64,000 nucleotides of DNA from Aquibium pacificus. Its GTDB lineage: Bacteria > Pseudomonadota > Alphaproteobacteria > Rhizobiales > Rhizobiaceae. Of the stretch, positions 25,197-33,386 are shown piece after piece. The stretch's first letter is position 1, and each line of letters begins with the position of its first letter. The notes beneath the pieces are model-generated. The model worked only from the letters and a program-made list of their open reading frames with translations, made no database searches and had not been told where the DNA came from. Where the stretch lies: positions 682,001 through 746,000 of the forward strand of contig NZ_JBDPGJ010000003.1 of the NCBI RefSeq assembly GCF_040839445.1, in the 5' to 3' direction. A program made the position numbers and the translations under genes.

Positions 25197-25505
25197 CTAA
25201 GTGCGCGGAGGAACCAGATGGCCTCGCCTCGACAGCGCGGGCAGGGATTCGTAGGAAAGAGCGATCAGCGCTTCCTTCTTGCGTCTGGACCAGCCCTTGA
25301 TCTGCCGCTCGCGCGCGATGGCATCGGTGATCCGGTCGTAGGTCTCGGTAAACACGAGCACGACGGGCCGGCGGCGCGCGGTGTATCCGTCCACCGGGAG
25401 ATTGTTGTGTTCCCAGACCCGCGCCTCGACCTCCTGCTTCGTCGAACCGACGTAGTAGGACCCGTCCGCGCAGCGCAGCATGTAGACCGTCATCTCGAAA
25501 GTCAT
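25197..25505 (-). CDS. Small GIY-YIG family nuclease
   Basis: The 102-residue protein is a stand-alone GIY-YIG domain of the UvrC/YhbQ (URI) type. It has VYM (7-9) and YVG (18-20) in place of GIY and YIG, the catalytic Arg29, and Glu66 in ARERQIKGWSR. Small members are abundant in Rhizobiales, and their role in the cell is unknown. It is encoded opposite to the one-carbon genes and is bracketed by RIME-like repeats on both sides (copies 1-3 and 4-5). A longer upstream frame runs through repeat DNA and is not credible. The context suggests an inserted nuclease-plus-repeat unit. Confidence 0.85.
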   Translation of the reverse strand: MTFEMTVYMLRCADGSYYVGSTKQEVEARVWEHNNLPVDGYTARRRPVVLVFTETYDRITDAIARERQIKGWSRRKKEALIALSYESLPALSRRGHLVPPRT

Positions 25506-25547
25506 CGGATGACAAAAACTCCGATCGCGCCGCGGTGCAACGGGGTT

Positions 25548-25627
25548 GTGCGTCCTTCGAGGCTCGCCCGCGCGGATTTGTGCATTAATTTGGAAAGATC
25601 GTGCGGGCTCGCACCTCAGGATGAGGG
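25548..25627 (+). repeat. RIME-like palindromic repeat, copy 4
   Basis: A full-length copy in the orientation of copy 1, from GTGCGTCCTTCGAGG to CTCAGGATGAGGG, with a diverged middle. It begins 42 bp upstream of the GIY-YIG start codon. Confidence 0.8.
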
Positions 25628-25708
25628 AGTTCCGTTGTGCGGCCGTCGCAGGCTTGAGGATCCGGGTAACGGCGCGATCTACGCGATTGGCGTGCCAGCC
25701 ACCGAACT

Positions 25709-25787
25709 CCCTCATCCTGAGGAGCGAGCCCGCACCCATATGCGCGGTTGTCCACCAGCCTTTGCGGGCGAGCCTCGAAGGACGCAC
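25709..25787 (-). repeat. RIME-like palindromic repeat, copy 5
   Basis: A full-length copy inverted relative to copy 4, separated from it by 81 bp. It ends only 22 bp before the ATG of the corrinoid reactivator gene, so the leader of that gene lies in or next to repeat DNA. Confidence 0.8.
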
Positions 25788-25809
25788 TGAATTGAACCCA
25801 CCGCCAAAC

Positions 25810-27858
25810 ATGACCGACCCCCTCGTCCTGTTCATGCCCTCCGGCAAGCGCGGGCGCTTTCCGGTCGGCACGCCCGTGCTCGATGCCGCCCGCTCGCTCG
25901 GCGTCTACGTGGAGAGCGTCTGCGGCGGCCGCGCGACCTGCGGGCGTTGCCAGATCGTGGTGCAGGAAGGCAGCTTCGCCAAGCACAAGATCGTCTCGTC
26001 CAACGATCACATCTCGGCCAAGGGTCCGAAGGAGGAACGCTACGAGAGGGTCCGCGGGCTGGCCGAAGGCCGCCGCCTCTCCTGCTCCGCCACGATCCAG
26101 GGCGACCTCGTCATCGACGTGCCCCAGGACACCGTCATCAACGCCCAGGTGGTGCGCAAGTCGGCGATCGACCGCATCATCGAGCGCAACCCTGCCGTAC
26201 AGCTCTGCTATGTTGAGGTGGACGAGCCCGACATGCACAAGCCGCTCGGCGATCTCGACCGGTTGAAGGTGATGCTGGACAAGGACTGGGGCTGGGACAA
26301 TCTGCTCGTCTCGCAGTATCTAATCCCGCAGGTCCAGGGAATCCTGCGCAAGGGCAACTGGGGCGTCACCGCCGCGATCCACCGCGACCTCGAGGCCTCG
26401 CGGCCCAACATCATCGCGCTCTGGCCCGGCCTGCACAACGAGGCCTACGGCATCGCCTGCGACATTGGCTCGACCACCATCGCCATGCACCTGGTCTCCC
26501 TGCTGTCGGGGCGCATCGTCGCGTCGTCCGGCATGCAGAACCCGCAGATCCGCTTCGGCGAGGATCTGATGAGCCGCGTCTCCTACGTGATGATGAATCC
26601 CGAGGGCCGCGAGCAGATGACCAGGGCGGTGCGGGACGCCGTCACTGAGCTCACGCGCAAGGTCTGCGCGGAGGGCGGCGTCGATCCCGGCAACGTGCTG
26701 GACGCAGTGATCGTCGGCAATCCGATCATGCACCACCTGTTCCTCGGCATCGACCCGACCGAACTCGGCCAGGCGCCCTTCGCGCTCGCCGTCTCCGGGT
26801 CGGTCCACACCTGGGCGAGCGATCTGGGCCTCGGCATCAACACCGGCGCGCGCATCTACATGCTGCCCTGCATCGCCGGCCATGTCGGGGCCGACGCGGC
26901 CGGCGCCACGCTTTCGGAGGGCCCGCACCGCCAAGACCGCATGATGCTGCTCGTCGACGTCGGCACCAATGCCGAGATCGTGCTGGGCAACCGCAACCGC
27001 ATCGTGGCCGCCTCCTCGCCCACCGGGCCCGCTTTCGAGGGCGCCGAGATCTCGTCCGGCCAGCGCGCAGCACCCGGCGCCATCGAGCGCGTGCGCATCG
27101 ATCCCGCCACGCTGGAGCCGCGCTTCAAGATCATCGGCTCCGACTTGTGGTCCGACGAGCCCGGTTTCGACGCCGATGCCGAGCGGCTTGGCATCACGGG
27201 CATCTGCGGCTCGGCCATCATAGAGGTCGTGGCCGAGATGTTCCTCGCGGGCATCATCTCCGAGGACGGCGTCGTGGACGGGAGCCTGGCGGCGCGGACC
27301 CACCGCATCCGCCAGACCGGCCGCACCTATTCCTATCTCCTGCATGCCGGCAAGCAGGAGATCTCCGTCACCCAGAACGACGTGCGCGCCATCCAGCTCG
27401 CCAAGTCGGCGCTCTATGCGGGAATCAAACTCCTGATGGAAAAGCTCGGCGTCGACCACGTCGACACGATCCGGCTCGCCGGCGCATTCGGATCCTTCAT
27501 CGATCCGAAATACGCAATGGTTCTGGGGCTCATCCCCGACTGCGACCTGTCGGAGGTCAAGGCGGTGGGCAACGCCGCAGGCACGGGCGCCCTGATGGCT
27601 TTGCTCAACAGAGACTACCGCCGCGAGATCGAGGCGACGGTGCGCCGTATCGACAAGATCGAGACGGCGCTCGAGCCGCGCTTCCAGCAGCATTTCGTCA
27701 ACGCCATGGCGCTGCCCAACAAGGTGGATTCGTTCCCGCACCTGGCGGCGGCGGTCGCGCTGCCCGAGCATTCGCCGCGCGGCGATGACGCCGGAGACGA
27801 GGCGACGCCGCGGCGCAGGTCGCGCGAGGAACGGGCGGCGCGCCGGAACCGAAGCTGA
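25810..27858 (+). CDS. ASKHA-domain corrinoid reductive activator with 2Fe-2S domain (RACo-like)
   Basis: The 682-residue protein has an N-terminal plant-type 2Fe-2S ferredoxin domain (Cys38, Cys44, Cys47, Cys92), a linker, and a DUF4445/ASKHA ATPase domain with the phosphate motif CDIGSTTIAMHL (about 217-228) and later LVDVGTNAEIVLG and RLAGAFGSF. RACo/RamA-type activators use electrons and ATP to rescue inactive Co(II) corrinoid proteins to Co(I). It is the expected last component of the MttB system at 17334-24835. The last 30 residues are a basic tail. ATG 25810 begins the conserved domain; upstream in-frame sequence is repeat DNA. Confidence 0.92.
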   Translation: MTDPLVLFMPSGKRGRFPVGTPVLDAARSLGVYVESVCGGRATCGRCQIVVQEGSFAKHKIVSSNDHISAKGPKEERYERVRGLAEGRRLSCSATIQGDLVIDVPQDTVINAQVVRKSAIDRIIERNPAVQLCYVEVDEPDMHKPLGDLDRLKVMLDKDWGWDNLLVSQYLIPQVQGILRKGNWGVTAAIHRDLEASRPNIIALWPGLHNEAYGIACDIGSTTIAMHLVSLLSGRIVASSGMQNPQIRFGEDLMSRVSYVMMNPEGREQMTRAVRDAVTELTRKVCAEGGVDPGNVLDAVIVGNPIMHHLFLGIDPTELGQAPFALAVSGSVHTWASDLGLGINTGARIYMLPCIAGHVGADAAGATLSEGPHRQDRMMLLVDVGTNAEIVLGNRNRIVAASSPTGPAFEGAEISSGQRAAPGAIERVRIDPATLEPRFKIIGSDLWSDEPGFDADAERLGITGICGSAIIEVVAEMFLAGIISEDGVVDGSLAARTHRIRQTGRTYSYLLHAGKQEISVTQNDVRAIQLAKSALYAGIKLLMEKLGVDHVDTIRLAGAFGSFIDPKYAMVLGLIPDCDLSEVKAVGNAAGTGALMALLNRDYRREIEATVRRIDKIETALEPRFQQHFVNAMALPNKVDSFPHLAAAVALPEHSPRGDDAGDEATPRRRSREERAARRNRS

Positions 27859-27944
27859 CCGTCGTCGTTTGACGGAAGCCTTTCGTCGGAAGCCGGCTGC
27901 CGTCCAGGATATTGATCGGGCTTGACGATTTCCGCGGAGGGGTC

Positions 27945-28922
27945 TTGATTGATCCCGTAGCGATCGGAATGTCGATGCCGAGCCTGAAGAGCCGTCTGGT
28001 TGGTCATTATCTGAAGCTCACCCGCAAGAAGGGGTTCGCGAGCGCCCAGGGGCTGCACGACTGGATTGCCCGGTCGAGGCAGCGGCAGATCCATCTGCCG
28101 CCGGCTTCGGTGGCGCGCCGCGTGGCGATCACACGGCGTGAGATCGACGGCCATCCGGTCTACGACGTCGTCCCCGGGCAGCGCTCGGCGAGCCACATCG
28201 TGTATTTCCACGGCGGGGCCTACTGCTTCGAGATCACAAGCTATCACTGGAAGCTGATCGCCGATGTCGCGGAGCGCACCGGCGCGCGCGTCACCGTGCC
28301 GATCTATCCCCTCGCCCCGGAGCATGACTTCCACGACATGTTCCGCATGGCCATGGCGACCTACCGCTCCGTGCTCGGCCAGACCAGGGCGAGCGACGTC
28401 GTGTTCATGGGCGATTCCGCCGGCGGCAACATGGCGGTCGTACTGACGATGATGGCGGCGGAAAAGCGCCTGCCGCTGCCCGGCTGCCACGTCCTCATTT
28501 CGCCGGGCCTCGACATGGCGGCGACCGAGGCCATGACCGAGGCGGCCTGCCGGGATCCCTGGCTCGATGTGCCGGGCGGCGAGGAGGCGATCAGGATCTA
28601 CTGCGCCGGCATCGACGTGAAGGACTGGCGCATCAGCCCGCGCTACGGCGACCTGTCGGTGCTGCCGAAGACCCTGATCTTCACCAGCACGCGCGACCTG
28701 CTCTGCTCGGGCACGATGGGTTTCGCCGAGGCGGCGCTGGAGGCCGGTGTCGACGTGGAACTCGTCGTCGAAGAGGGCATGTACCACGTCTGGCCGCTGA
28801 TCGAGACCATCGAGGCGCGCCGCGCGAAGGACCGCATCGTCGAATTCCTGCGCAAGCACGAGTTGCCGAAACCCGCCCGCGCTCCCGCCGCGGCAACCGT
28901 CGCGGTCCTGCCCGCCGAATAG
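27945..28922 (+). CDS. Alpha/beta hydrolase, HSL-type esterase
   Basis: The protein (325 residues from TTG 27945) is a hormone-sensitive-lipase-type carboxylesterase. It has the oxyanion motif YFHGGAYCFE, the nucleophile elbow GDSAGG, and a C-terminal catalytic His in EGMYHVWPL with an Asp in FTSTRDLL. It hydrolyses short-chain or aromatic esters. GGAGG lies 4 bp before the TTG, whereas the first ATG (27969) has no ribosome-binding site. It follows the corrinoid activator by 86 bp on the same strand, but nothing ties it to that pathway. Confidence 0.85.
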   Translation: MIDPVAIGMSMPSLKSRLVGHYLKLTRKKGFASAQGLHDWIARSRQRQIHLPPASVARRVAITRREIDGHPVYDVVPGQRSASHIVYFHGGAYCFEITSYHWKLIADVAERTGARVTVPIYPLAPEHDFHDMFRMAMATYRSVLGQTRASDVVFMGDSAGGNMAVVLTMMAAEKRLPLPGCHVLISPGLDMAATEAMTEAACRDPWLDVPGGEEAIRIYCAGIDVKDWRISPRYGDLSVLPKTLIFTSTRDLLCSGTMGFAEAALEAGVDVELVVEEGMYHVWPLIETIEARRAKDRIVEFLRKHELPKPARAPAAATVAVLPAE

Positions 28923-28937
28923 GCGGACCGCGCCTTA

Positions 28938-29837
28938 TCAGAACCGCCCGGTCTCCCTGAACGCCTCGAAGGTCGCCCTGATGTGGTCCGCCGCTGCAAG
29001 CACCGGCGCCGAGGCATCGGGCGCTACGACCATGACTAGGTTGTAGGAGCCGATGTCGGGCAGCCCGTCTTCTTCCCCCAGAACCACAAGATCGCCCGCG
29101 ACGAAGGACTTCGGCAGCGGCGCCACGGCGAGGTCGGCCAGGATGGCCGAGCGCTGCCCGGCCGTGTGGGCGCTCATGTAGGCGACCCGGTACTCCCTGC
29201 CCCCCCGTCCGAGCGCCTCGAGCGCACCGGCGCGCCAGGCGCAGCCTTCTTCCCAGAGCGACACCGGCAGCGGCTCGCGCATGTGCGCGCATCCCCCCTT
29301 GGCGCCCGCCCATACGATCGGCTCCGTCAGCAGCACCTCGGCATCGGGCGCGAGCGTCTTGAAAGAGTTGGTCATCAGCGTAATGTCGAGCCGCCTGTCC
29401 TCGAGGCGCCGCCGCAGGCTGGCGCTCTGGTCGATGACGACGTCGACCGCGATCGAGGGGTGCGACTGCGCGAAGCGCTTGAGCACGGTCGGCAGCACCC
29501 GCTCGCCGTAATCGTCCGGCGAACCCAGCCGCACCACGCCGCTGATGTCCGGCACGATGAATTTCGCCACCGCCTCGCGATTGATCGCCAGCATGCGCCG
29601 CGCATAGCCAAGCAGCATCTCGCCGTCGATGGTCAGCGACACCGCGCGCGCGTCGCGCCGGAAGACGGAGCGCCCGAGCTGTTCCTCCAGCTTCTTGATC
29701 TGCATGGACACCGCCGACGGCGTGCGGAACACGGCCGAGGCCGCGACCGTGAACGAGCCCGTATCGGCGATCGCGACGAAGGTCCGCAGCACGTCGAGTT
29801 CGAGCAGCGGCATGGGATGATTGAGCGGTGCGTTCAT
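28938..29837 (-). CDS. LysR-family transcriptional regulator
   Basis: The 299-residue protein has the N-terminal winged helix-turn-helix (FVAIADTGSFTVAASAVFRTPSAVSMQIKKLEEQLG within about 20-55) and a C-terminal effector-binding domain (from about 95). It is convergent with the esterase and divergent from three tiny genes. Its upstream region holds a dyad TGATC-N5-GATCA and a 19-bp direct repeat, a probable autoregulatory site. The effector is unknown. Confidence 0.92.
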   Translation of the reverse strand: MNAPLNHPMPLLELDVLRTFVAIADTGSFTVAASAVFRTPSAVSMQIKKLEEQLGRSVFRRDARAVSLTIDGEMLLGYARRMLAINREAVAKFIVPDISGVVRLGSPDDYGERVLPTVLKRFAQSHPSIAVDVVIDQSASLRRRLEDRRLDITLMTNSFKTLAPDAEVLLTEPIVWAGAKGGCAHMREPLPVSLWEEGCAWRAGALEALGRGGREYRVAYMSAHTAGQRSAILADLAVAPLPKSFVAGDLVVLGEEDGLPDIGSYNLVMVVAPDASAPVLAAADHIRATFEAFRETGRF

Positions 29838-29852
29838 GGTAGGTTCCGTTCA

Positions 29853-29902
29853 GATTGATTGATCCATGAGATCATTACATTTCGATTGATTGAACTATGA
29901 GA
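29853..29902. promoter_or_regulatory. Candidate LysR operator: 19-bp direct repeat with dyad
   Basis: GATTGATTGATCCATGAGA (29853) is repeated as GATTGATTGAACTATGAGA (29884), 17 of 19 identical and 31 bp apart, about three helical turns. Within and next to the first copy is the perfect dyad TGATC-CATGA-GATCA (29860-29874). It lies 16-65 bp upstream of the LysR ATG, where such regulators bind. Confidence 0.55.
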
Positions 29903-29958
29903 CTGGCGCAAAGTCAAGCTGTCGCAAGGGAAAACACAGACGAGAAGGAGCCCCGCTC

Positions 29959-30114
29959 ATGCTACCCGTCACAGCTTATAGCCTGTTCGTGGAGGGCCTC
30001 ACCCGCTTCCACGATCCCTCGTCCCGCACCGGGAACCGCGTTCCGGAGCAGCACCTCGAACGGCGCACCGCGTTTCAGCGCGACCGCCCGTTCCGAAACC
30101 ATCCACGCTTCTGA
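29959..30114 (+). CDS. Small hypothetical protein, 51 aa
   Basis: A short frame from ATG 29959, with GGAG 8 bp upstream, encodes 51 residues rich in Arg, Pro and His. I do not recognise it. The good ribosome-binding site and its position just after the LysR-controlled region are the only support; it could also be a leader of the following small gene. Confidence 0.35.
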   Translation: MLPVTAYSLFVEGLTRFHDPSSRTGNRVPEQHLERRTAFQRDRPFRNHPRF

Positions 30115-30198
30115 CGCAGTCGAACCGAAACACGAAAGACTTAGCTGAAGCATCGAAAAGGCAGGATCGTCGGTCCCGCCGAAATCAAGGAGAAGACA

Positions 30199-30378
30199 AT
30201 GTCCATCATCGGAACCATAGGCCACCTGGCCCGCGAATACAGGCAGCGTCGCGAAATCGCACGCACCGAAAGAATGATCGGCGCCATGCCCGCCGAACTG
30301 CGCAAGGATATCGGCTGGCCCGATAGCTTCACGGCGCAGATCGGCCGCCCCGTCAGCCATGACTGGTCCAGGCACTGA
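30199..30378 (+). CDS. DUF1127-like small Arg-rich protein, 59 aa
   Basis: The 59-residue frame has a very good AAGGAG 6 bp before ATG 30199. Its core (EYRQRRE, ARTERMIGAMPAELRKDIGWPD) resembles DUF1127/YjiS proteins, small Arg-rich proteins common in alphaproteobacteria. Members have been tied to RNA or phosphate/stress regulation. Here it follows the LysR operator and may be part of that regulon. Confidence 0.72.
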   Translation: MSIIGTIGHLAREYRQRREIARTERMIGAMPAELRKDIGWPDSFTAQIGRPVSHDWSRH

Positions 30379-30455
30379 CATGATCCGACCGAAACGATGC
30401 TGCCGACGCGGATGACGCCGCGCCGGCGGCATGTCCGGCCAGCAGACCCGCAAGA

Positions 30456-30471
30456 TGGCGCAATTGCGCCA
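30456..30471. promoter_or_regulatory. 16-bp perfect palindrome in 303-bp gap
   Basis: TGGCGCAATTGCGCCA is a perfect palindrome in the 30379-30681 gap, 78 bp after the DUF1127-like gene. It could be an operator or part of a transcription-ending structure. The rest of the gap has an AT-rich stretch near 30505-30520 and no gene that I can support. Confidence 0.4.
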
Positions 30472-30681
30472 GCGCCGGCCGGCATGCAACTCTTCAATCG
30501 ACTGTAATTAATAGGCTTTTCGGCCGGAAGGACCCGATTTGAGCGATGTCGCATTTCATGCGTTCCGCTTCGCATTTCCGGGTGCCGAACCCCACCGCGA
30601 AGCCTATATGAGCCTCACACGAGCCGCCCGCTCCATTGCGCGAAGGACGACCCGCGAAACCCCGTTTGCATGGAGATCATC

Positions 30682-30819
30682 ATGAAGTTTCTTGCCCGCA
30701 TGTTCACCCGCCGTCCGTCCACCATCGGGACGGAACTCGAGCGCCAGCGCCTCGGCCGCACCATGCCCGGCCAGACCGGTGCGGTGGCTGCCGCCCGCCT
30801 CGGCTACACGCTCGGCTGA
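30682..30819 (+). CDS. Small hypothetical protein, 45 aa
   Basis: The 45-residue frame begins MKFLARMFTRR and ends AARLGYTLG. GGAG lies 7 bp before ATG 30682; a second in-frame ATG at 30670 is possible. The basic amphipathic N-terminus resembles other tiny rhizobial proteins, including the DUF1127-like one upstream, but I cannot name the family. Confidence 0.45.
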   Translation: MKFLARMFTRRPSTIGTELERQRLGRTMPGQTGAVAAARLGYTLG

Positions 30820-30955
30820 TAGAACGATACATCGGAACTGGTGGAATGAAGCGCCCGCGGACCGGACCGGTCCCGCGGGTGCCTTGCTATTGAGGCTGCG
30901 CACGCACCCGCGTTCGAAACGAAGGTTTATTTGTTCCCGCCGCGCTTGCGAACCG

Positions 30956-30985
30956 TTGACAGTGCCGGCCATTCCGGATGACAAT
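30956..30985 (+). promoter_or_regulatory. Candidate sigma-70 promoter of the GlxA-family gene
   Basis: TTGACA (30956-30961) and GACAAT (30980-30985) are 18 bp apart, 59 bp before the GTG start. Immediately downstream (30993-31003) the reverse complement of ATGTCGCTTTC occurs, resembling the repeats in the mttB control region and suggesting autoregulation. Confidence 0.4.
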
Positions 30986-31043
30986 TTTTCCTGAAAGCGA
31001 CATCTGATCGCCGGCCAATCACTCGGTTCTCGCGGGGCAGAAA

Positions 31044-32042
31044 GTGAACGCCAAAGCGTCGGTCAAGAGATCCCTGGTCTTCTTTCTGATTCCCGAATTC
31101 ACCATGGTCGCATTCGCCACGGCCCTCGAACCGTTGCGGATCGCCAACCGCATGCTCGGCCACGATGCCTATCGCTGGCGGCTGGCGAGTTCGGATGGAA
31201 GGCCGGTCCGCGCCTCGAACGGCGTCGAATGCGCCGTCGATACCTCGCTCGAGGAGGAACGCCGCAAGATGGGCGGTCCGGACCGCCCTTCAATGGTGGT
31301 GGTCTGCAGCGGCATCGATGTCGAGAAATACTCCAACCGCACGGCGTTCGCCTGGCTGCGCGAAGAGTACAATCGCGGCGTTGCCGTCGGCGGGTTGTGC
31401 ACCGGCGCCCACGTGCTGGCGTCGGCCGGGCTGCTCTCCAACAAGCGCTGCGCCATCCACTGGGAAAACCTCCCGGGCTTCTCGGAGAAATTTCCCAAGG
31501 CAAACGTGTTCGCCGATCTCTTCGAGGTCGACCAGAACATCTACACCTGCGCCGGCGGCACGGCCTCGCTCGACATGATGCTGAAGCTGATCGGCGAGGA
31601 TTTCGACGAACTCCTGGTCAACCGAGTCTGCGAGCAGATGCTGACCGACCGCGTGCGCAGCCCCACCGACCGCCAGCGCCTGCCGCTGCGCGCCCGCCTC
31701 GGCGTGCAGAACTCGAAAGTGCTCGGCATCATCGAACTGATGGAGGCGAACCTCTCGGAACCCCTGTCGCTGATCGAGATCGCCGATGGCGTCGGCCTCT
31801 CGCGCCGCCAGATCGAGCGCCTGTTCCGCCAGGAGATGGGCCGCTCCCCGGCGCGCTATTATCTGGAGGTCCGCCTCGACCGGGCGCGCCACCTCCTGAT
31901 CCAGTCCTCGCTGCCGGTGGTCGAGGTCGCCGTTGCATGCGGCTTCGTCTCCGCCTCGCACTTCTCCAAATGCTACCGCGAACTCTACGCCCGCTCCCCC
32001 CAACAGGAACGCAACGACCGCAAGCAGATGCTGGCGGCTTGA
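31044..32042 (+). CDS. GlxA-family AraC-type regulator (GbdR-like candidate)
   Basis: The 332-residue protein has an N-terminal DJ-1/PfpI-like domain (about 10-185, with the elbow GLCTGAHVLASAG) and two C-terminal AraC helix-turn-helix motifs (about 225-325: EIADGVGLSRRQIERLFRQEMG and VEVAVACGFVSASHFSKCYRE). This GlxA/GbdR type includes regulators of glycine betaine and dimethylglycine catabolism. Given the surrounding sox, dehydrogenase and mttB genes, it is the best candidate for their activator. The start codon is GTG. Confidence 0.88.
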   Translation: MNAKASVKRSLVFFLIPEFTMVAFATALEPLRIANRMLGHDAYRWRLASSDGRPVRASNGVECAVDTSLEEERRKMGGPDRPSMVVVCSGIDVEKYSNRTAFAWLREEYNRGVAVGGLCTGAHVLASAGLLSNKRCAIHWENLPGFSEKFPKANVFADLFEVDQNIYTCAGGTASLDMMLKLIGEDFDELLVNRVCEQMLTDRVRSPTDRQRLPLRARLGVQNSKVLGIIELMEANLSEPLSLIEIADGVGLSRRQIERLFRQEMGRSPARYYLEVRLDRARHLLIQSSLPVVEVAVACGFVSASHFSKCYRELYARSPQQERNDRKQMLAA

Positions 32043-32074
32043 ACCTGCAATACGCGGCGTTCCGGCCAGAACAC

Positions 32075-32090
32075 CTGCGCCAGGGCGCAG
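32075..32090. terminator. Short hairpin between convergent GlxA and DUF1194 genes
   Basis: CTGCGC-CAGG-GCGCAG forms a 6-bp GC-rich stem in the 55-bp gap between two convergent genes. There is no T-run, so the terminator call is weak. Confidence 0.3.
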
Positions 32091-32097
32091 CTTCCCC

Positions 32098-32988
32098 TCA
32101 ATTCTCCCATATGCGCGAGCGGTTCTGCCAGATCTTCTCGCCGATCAGGCAGTCGTAGTCCGCCGTGGCGGCGACCAGCTGCACCGGCAGCCCGGTCCTT
32201 TCGCGTGGCGCGGGAACGAGGCCGGCGAGTTCCAGCACCAGCTTGCGCCGGATCGCCTCGGGAAACTGCGACCAGTCGTTGACCGGAATGACGAAGGCTC
32301 CCGGCCCGCCGATCACGCAGTTCTCGTAATAGACGTCGAGGTCCTTCACGTCGTAGACGGTCGAGAAGCCGCTGCGCGTCATCAGCGGCAGGCCGTTGAT
32401 GGTGATGCCCTTTTCCACGATCCCGTCGCGCGTCACGTCGACCTGTGCGCCCTGGTTGTTCGGTCCGTCGCCGGAGATGTCGATCACCCGCTTCATGCCG
32501 CGAAATCCGTTGTCCTCGAACAGGCCCTCGGCGAAGGTCAGCCCGCCGGAGATCGACGTCCGACGAGCGCTGCGCGGCGGCGTGGCCGTCATCTGCTCGA
32601 CGAAGGCCTCGGCCTCGCCCAGCGACCCGATGCGGGTCCAAGGAACCACGATGCGCTGCGTGAAGTCGCCTGCCCATTCGAAATAGGTCACCGCGATCTT
32701 GCCGTGTACGCCGTCGCGGATCGCCTGGACGACGTTCTCGTGCACGAGTGCGGCGGCATATCCGTCGCGCTGGATCTCCAGTTCCATCGGCGACATGGAA
32801 AGCGACACGTCGACCGCGAGCACGAGTTCGACGTCGACGACCTCGTCGTCCTCGGGATGCGTCGCGGTCTGCGCGGACGCGGCGGCGGATCCGAGCGGAA
32901 GGAAGAGGAGGCCGGTCGCGGCAGCCCGCAACGCGCGCCCGATGGGGCGGCGTTCATCCGGCGAAGAGACGTTCGGATCGTGGTCCAT
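32098..32988 (-). CDS. Exported DUF1194 VWA-like protein
   Basis: The 296-residue protein has a basic N-terminus and a hydrophobic signal segment (ATGLLFLPLGSAAASA, about 26-41), then a VWA-like DUF1194 domain with an altered MIDAS DVSLSMS and the later ISGDGPNN. DUF1194 proteins are common in Rhizobiales and exported; their role is not known to me. The Asp-Ser-Ser metal site appears functional in sequence. ATG 32988 is chosen, though a start closer to the signal core is possible. Confidence 0.83.
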   Translation of the reverse strand: MDHDPNVSSPDERRPIGRALRAAATGLLFLPLGSAAASAQTATHPEDDEVVDVELVLAVDVSLSMSPMELEIQRDGYAAALVHENVVQAIRDGVHGKIAVTYFEWAGDFTQRIVVPWTRIGSLGEAEAFVEQMTATPPRSARRTSISGGLTFAEGLFEDNGFRGMKRVIDISGDGPNNQGAQVDVTRDGIVEKGITINGLPLMTRSGFSTVYDVKDLDVYYENCVIGGPGAFVIPVNDWSQFPEAIRRKLVLELAGLVPAPRERTGLPVQLVAATADYDCLIGEKIWQNRSRIWEN

Positions 32989-33254
32989 CAGCCTTGCTCC
33001 ATCCAGCAGGCCTTCGGCACTGGCGGCGTTGTTCCGCAAGGCGCGGAGCGATCAAGGCCCTGCGCCGGAAGACCCTCGCCGACGATGATAGGTAAAAAGC
33101 CGCCGTTGGAAAGCGACGCCCCGCCGGCGCGGGACGATGCGCGTTCACATTCGCGCGAACTGATGTTTCGCCAGAACGGCAACTCGGCGCCGCTGCCGCC
33201 TTTTCTGGCAACGGATTAAGGACGCGGCGCATCGCTTTGTCCGGCACGCGCGGT

Positions 33255-33278
33255 CTGCTGACACGATGCTGTCAGCAG
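33255..33278. promoter_or_regulatory. 9-bp perfect dyad in DUF1194/LysE promoter, shared with 7159-7179
   Basis: CTGCTGACA-CGATGC-TGTCAGCAG is a perfect dyad about 110 bp upstream of the LysE-family ATG. Its inner part, CTGACA-N6-TGTCAGCAG, matches the site at 7159-7179 at 19 of 21 positions. A shared transcription factor is the simplest reading. Confidence 0.55.
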
Positions 33279-33386
33279 GTCTTGGGACAGTGACAAGTTT
33301 CGCATGTCCGGCGCGACCGGAGCGGGATAATCACCTCCTGCCGGACGATTTCACCGGCGTTCTCTCCCTTCCGGTCGGTGCCCGCC

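Noticed and set aside
24762..25790. Forward open frame through the repeats, 342 codons
   Set aside because: Runs through RIME-like repeats and the nuclease gene on the other strand; no family resemblance.
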